Both the position numbers and the translations under genes were made by a program. 64,000 nt of DNA, from positions 1 to 64,000 of the forward strand of contig NZ_JAIAZY010000016.1 of NCBI RefSeq assembly GCF_019459225.1, given 5' to 3'. Origin of the DNA: Bacillus sp. IITD106. GTDB lineage: Bacteria; Bacillota; Bacilli; Bacillales; Bacillaceae_C. The first letter of the stretch is position 1, and every line of letters starts with the position of its first letter. Below are positions 61,600-64,000 of this stretch, piece after piece. A model generated the notes under the pieces. That model was not told where the DNA came from. It worked only from the letters and a program-made list of their open reading frames with translations, and ran no database searches.

Positions 61600-62838
61600 A
61601 TGGGAAAAGCACTTATTATCGGTTGTGGTGGAGTGGCATCCGTTGCTATTCACAAATGTGTTCAAAACAGTGAGGTATTTGAAGAAATTTGTATCGCAAG
61701 TCGTACAAAGTCAAAATGTGATGCTTTAAAAGCGAAACTAGATGGCGGCAAAACAAAAATTACAACAGCACAAGTTGATGCAGATAATGTAGATGAATTA
61801 ATCGCATTAATCGAAGAAGTAAAACCAGATATCGTTATGAACTTGGCGTTGCCATATCAAGATTTAACGATCATGGATGCTTGTCTTGCAACAAAAACAC
61901 ATTATATGGATACAGCCAACTATGAGCCGGAAGATACGGCAAAATTTGAATATAAATGGCAATGGGAATATCGCGAGCGCTTTGAAAAAGCTGGAATTAC
62001 AGCTCTTTTAGGAAGCGGCTTCGACCCAGGTGTAACAGGAGTATTCTCAGCTTATGCCCTTAAACATCATTTCGATGAAATTGAATATATCGACATTCTA
62101 GACTGCAATGCCGGTGACCATGGCTATCCTTTTGCAACAAACTTCAATCCTGAAATCAATATTCGTGAGGTTTCGGCAAACGGGAGATATTGGGAAAATG
62201 GCGAATGGATTGAAACGAAGCCAATGGAAATCAAGCGTGTGTATAACTTCCCTGAAATTGGCGAAAAAGACATGTACTTGCTATACCACGAAGAGCTTGA
62301 ATCTCTTGCTGTCAACATTCCCGGGATCAAGCGCATCCGTTTCTTCATGACTTTTGGTCAAAGCTATCTAACACACTTAAAATGTCTTGAAAACGTCGGC
62401 ATGACTTCAATCGAGCCAATTGAATTTGAAGGAAAACAAATTATTCCGCTACAATTCTTGAAAGCTGTATTGCCTGATCCAGCTTCCCTTGGACCACGCA
62501 CAAAAGGTAAAACAAACATCGGCTGTATTTTTAGAGGTAAAAAAGACGGTAAAGAAAAAACATATTACGTATACAATGTTTGTGACCATGAAGAATGTTA
62601 CAAGGAAGTAGGTTCTCAAGCAGTTTCCTACACCACAGGCGTTCCCGCTATGATTGGCGCCATGATGGTGATGACTGGAAAATGGAATAAACCTGGTGTA
62701 TACAATATCGAAGAATTCGATCCAGATCCATTCATGGAAGCACTAAATGTTTGGGGACTTCCATGGAAAGAGGACTTTAATCCAGAGCTAGTAGACAATG
62801 AGCCTATTAAAGAAAAAGAATTGGAGCTCGTCAGGTAA
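61600..62838 (+). CDS. Carboxynorspermidine/carboxyspermidine synthase (saccharopine dehydrogenase family)
   Basis: A 412-residue NADPH-dependent enzyme. The Rossmann motif is IIGCGGVASVAIHKC (residues 5-19), and the C-terminal saccharopine-dehydrogenase-like catalytic domain includes GSGFDPGVTGVFSAYALKH. It joins aspartate semialdehyde with a diamine (diaminopropane or putrescine) to give carboxynorspermidine or carboxyspermidine. It is followed at once by the matching decarboxylase nspC, which supports the function. Start behind GGGAGAGG; a terminator-bearing leader lies upstream. Confidence 0.88.
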   Translation: MGKALIIGCGGVASVAIHKCVQNSEVFEEICIASRTKSKCDALKAKLDGGKTKITTAQVDADNVDELIALIEEVKPDIVMNLALPYQDLTIMDACLATKTHYMDTANYEPEDTAKFEYKWQWEYRERFEKAGITALLGSGFDPGVTGVFSAYALKHHFDEIEYIDILDCNAGDHGYPFATNFNPEINIREVSANGRYWENGEWIETKPMEIKRVYNFPEIGEKDMYLLYHEELESLAVNIPGIKRIRFFMTFGQSYLTHLKCLENVGMTSIEPIEFEGKQIIPLQFLKAVLPDPASLGPRTKGKTNIGCIFRGKKDGKEKTYYVYNVCDHEECYKEVGSQAVSYTTGVPAMIGAMMVMTGKWNKPGVYNIEEFDPDPFMEALNVWGLPWKEDFNPELVDNEPIKEKELELVR

Positions 62839-62839
62839 G

Positions 62840-63967
62840 ATGCGCTTTGAGGAATTACCAACACCTTGCTATATAGTCGATGAAGATTTACTTGAAAAAA
62901 ATCTAAAAATCTTAAACGGTGTCAGAGAACGAACAGGATGCAAGATTATTTTGGCTCAAAAAGCATTTTCAATGTTTAAACTGTATCCGTTGATTGGAAA
63001 GTATTTAGATGGGGCGACTGCAAGCGGCTTGTACGAAGCACGATTAGGCTACGAAGAAATGGGAAAAGAAAATCACGTCTTTTCCCCTGCCTATCGTGAG
63101 GATGAAATAGATGAAATTGTAGAAATCTGTGACCATATTATCTTTAACTCCTTTTCACAAGTTGAAAAATTTAAAGATAAAGTTCTCAAAGCCGGAAAAA
63201 AAGTGGGATTGCGCATTAATCCTGAATGCTCTACACAGGTCGGGCATGCCATTTACGATCCATGTGCACCTGGGTCAAGATTCGGTGTTAAACAAGAGCA
63301 TTTTCGTCCCGATTTGCTTGAAGGTGTTTCAGGCCTGCATTTCCACACACTTTGCCAACAAAACTCTGACGATTTGGAAACAACGTTGAACGCGGTGGAA
63401 GAAAAGTTTGGACCATGGCTATCCCAAATGGAATGGATCAACTTCGGCGGCGGCCACCATATTACGAGAGAAGATTACGATATTCCTTTGTTAGAAGTAT
63501 GCATCAAGAGAATGCAAGAAAAATATGGCTTGGAAGTCTATCTCGAACCGGGTGAGGCGGTTGCGCTTAATGCAGGATTTCTTGTAACAACGGTCCTTGA
63601 TACGCTTGAAAACGGTGTTGAAATTGCCATCCTTGATACATCGGCAACATGCCATATGCCGGACGTATTGGAGATGCCATATCGCCCTCCACTTCAAGGA
63701 TCAGGAGAAGCCGGAAAAAAACCATACACGTATCGACTTGGCGGACAAACTTGCCTAGCAGGCGATATCATCGGAGACTACTCGTTTGATCACCCACTAA
63801 ATAGTGGAGACCGCCTCGTTTTCGAAGACATGGCCATCTATTCCATGGTGAAAAACTCTACTTTTAACGGCATGGCACTACCTGCCATCATAGTGAAGGA
63901 TAAAAGTGGAGATTACGAGGTTGTACATGAATTTGGCTATCAGGATTTTAAGATGAGGTTGGCTTAG
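62840..63967 (+). CDS. nspC: Carboxynorspermidine/carboxyspermidine decarboxylase
   Basis: A 375-residue PLP-dependent decarboxylase of the alanine-racemase-like fold III. The PLP lysine is K36-K40 region ILAQKAFSMF; HFHTLCQQ, INFGGGHHI and EPGEAVALNAG form the cofactor pocket, and the second-subunit cysteine region is TSATCHMPDVLEMPY. It removes CO2 to give norspermidine or spermidine. The ATG at 62840 overlaps no coding sequence and follows the synthase stop by 1 bp; the open frame upstream is the synthase in another frame. The next gene begins beyond the window edge. Confidence 0.92.
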   Translation: MRFEELPTPCYIVDEDLLEKNLKILNGVRERTGCKIILAQKAFSMFKLYPLIGKYLDGATASGLYEARLGYEEMGKENHVFSPAYREDEIDEIVEICDHIIFNSFSQVEKFKDKVLKAGKKVGLRINPECSTQVGHAIYDPCAPGSRFGVKQEHFRPDLLEGVSGLHFHTLCQQNSDDLETTLNAVEEKFGPWLSQMEWINFGGGHHITREDYDIPLLEVCIKRMQEKYGLEVYLEPGEAVALNAGFLVTTVLDTLENGVEIAILDTSATCHMPDVLEMPYRPPLQGSGEAGKKPYTYRLGGQTCLAGDIIGDYSFDHPLNSGDRLVFEDMAIYSMVKNSTFNGMALPAIIVKDKSGDYEVVHEFGYQDFKMRLA

Positions 63968-64000
63968 TAGGAGATAGAATAACCAGGTTCCGGATTGAGG

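Noticed and set aside
62798-62839. Longer N-terminus for nspC
   Set aside because: It would overlap the synthase gene, and the added residues are not family-like. The ATG at 62840 gives the normal start.
1-64000. CRISPR array, tRNA, rRNA, prophage or known anti-phage system
   Set aside because: No regularly spaced repeats, cloverleaf genes, phage structural genes or recognised defence modules were seen. Only toxin-antitoxin units are present.

Overview
The window is AT-rich chromosomal DNA of a Bacillaceae-type Firmicute. Purine-rich ribosome binding sites (AGGAGG type), frequent GTG/TTG starts, many hairpin-plus-T-run terminators and Bacillus-like families (RlmCD/RlmD, SwrC, Hmp/NsrR, Bce-type modules, YesMN, FrlBD) support this. 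The species cannot be named from the sequence. No rRNA, tRNA, CRISPR array or prophage was seen.

1-8.2 kb: a self-regulated TetR gene with an MBL-fold hydrolase; a LysR gene divergent from a coenzyme F420-0:L-glutamate ligase-family gene; then a sugar ABC importer (binding protein plus two permeases) divergent from a GH43 glycosidase, which looks like a hemicellulose-oligosaccharide unit. 8.3-17.8 kb: mostly single genes. They are a chemoreceptor, a VOC protein, a GNAT enzyme, a heptad-repeat protein, a relic of a second chemoreceptor, an rRNA methyltransferase, a nucleotidyltransferase pair resembling a toxin-antitoxin unit, a TetR/membrane-protein operon with two matching operators, and modAB. 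18-25.7 kb: a second sugar cluster with an FAD oxidoreductase, two permeases, a TIM-barrel protein and a YesMN two-component system. Its binding-protein gene has an in-frame stop codon. 26-29.3 kb: two aldo/keto reductases and an extended SDR around an HxlR regulator. The two operons share an 18-bp element at the -35 region.

29.3-41 kb: an exported protein of unknown function, a SwrC-type RND pump with its TetR repressor, pgeF, selO, an HXXEE membrane protein, a TIM-barrel isomerase, an AbrB/PIN toxin-antitoxin locus whose toxin is broken twice, and a TolB-like propeller. 41-45 kb: a compact frlB-frlD-GntR operon for Amadori products, ending unexpectedly with a cytosolic GH18. 45-53.3 kb: a MATE pump, a drug ABC exporter with TetR, and a Bce-type peptide-resistance locus. 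In that locus an IS91-family element lies between truncated halves of the sensor kinase and the permease. 53.3-61 kb: hmp/nsrR with a clear NsrR box, a GlcNAc-type PTS IICBA, a VapBC pair, and a MocR-type regulator lacking the PLP lysine beside an MFS exporter. 61-64 kb: a leader RNA with an internal terminator precedes a carboxy(nor)spermidine synthase/decarboxylase operon.

Two themes stand out. One is sugar and glycan scavenging (two ABC systems, GH43, GH18, Frl, PTS, YesMN). The other is gene decay: a nonsense codon in a binding protein, a twice-broken PIN toxin, a chemoreceptor relic, and an IS-split Bce locus. No single gene set looks like a wholly new defence system. The best candidates for undescribed biology are the nspC leader RNA, the HxlR-linked shared promoter element, the Frl-GH18 operon and the sugar cluster with the FAD oxidoreductase.
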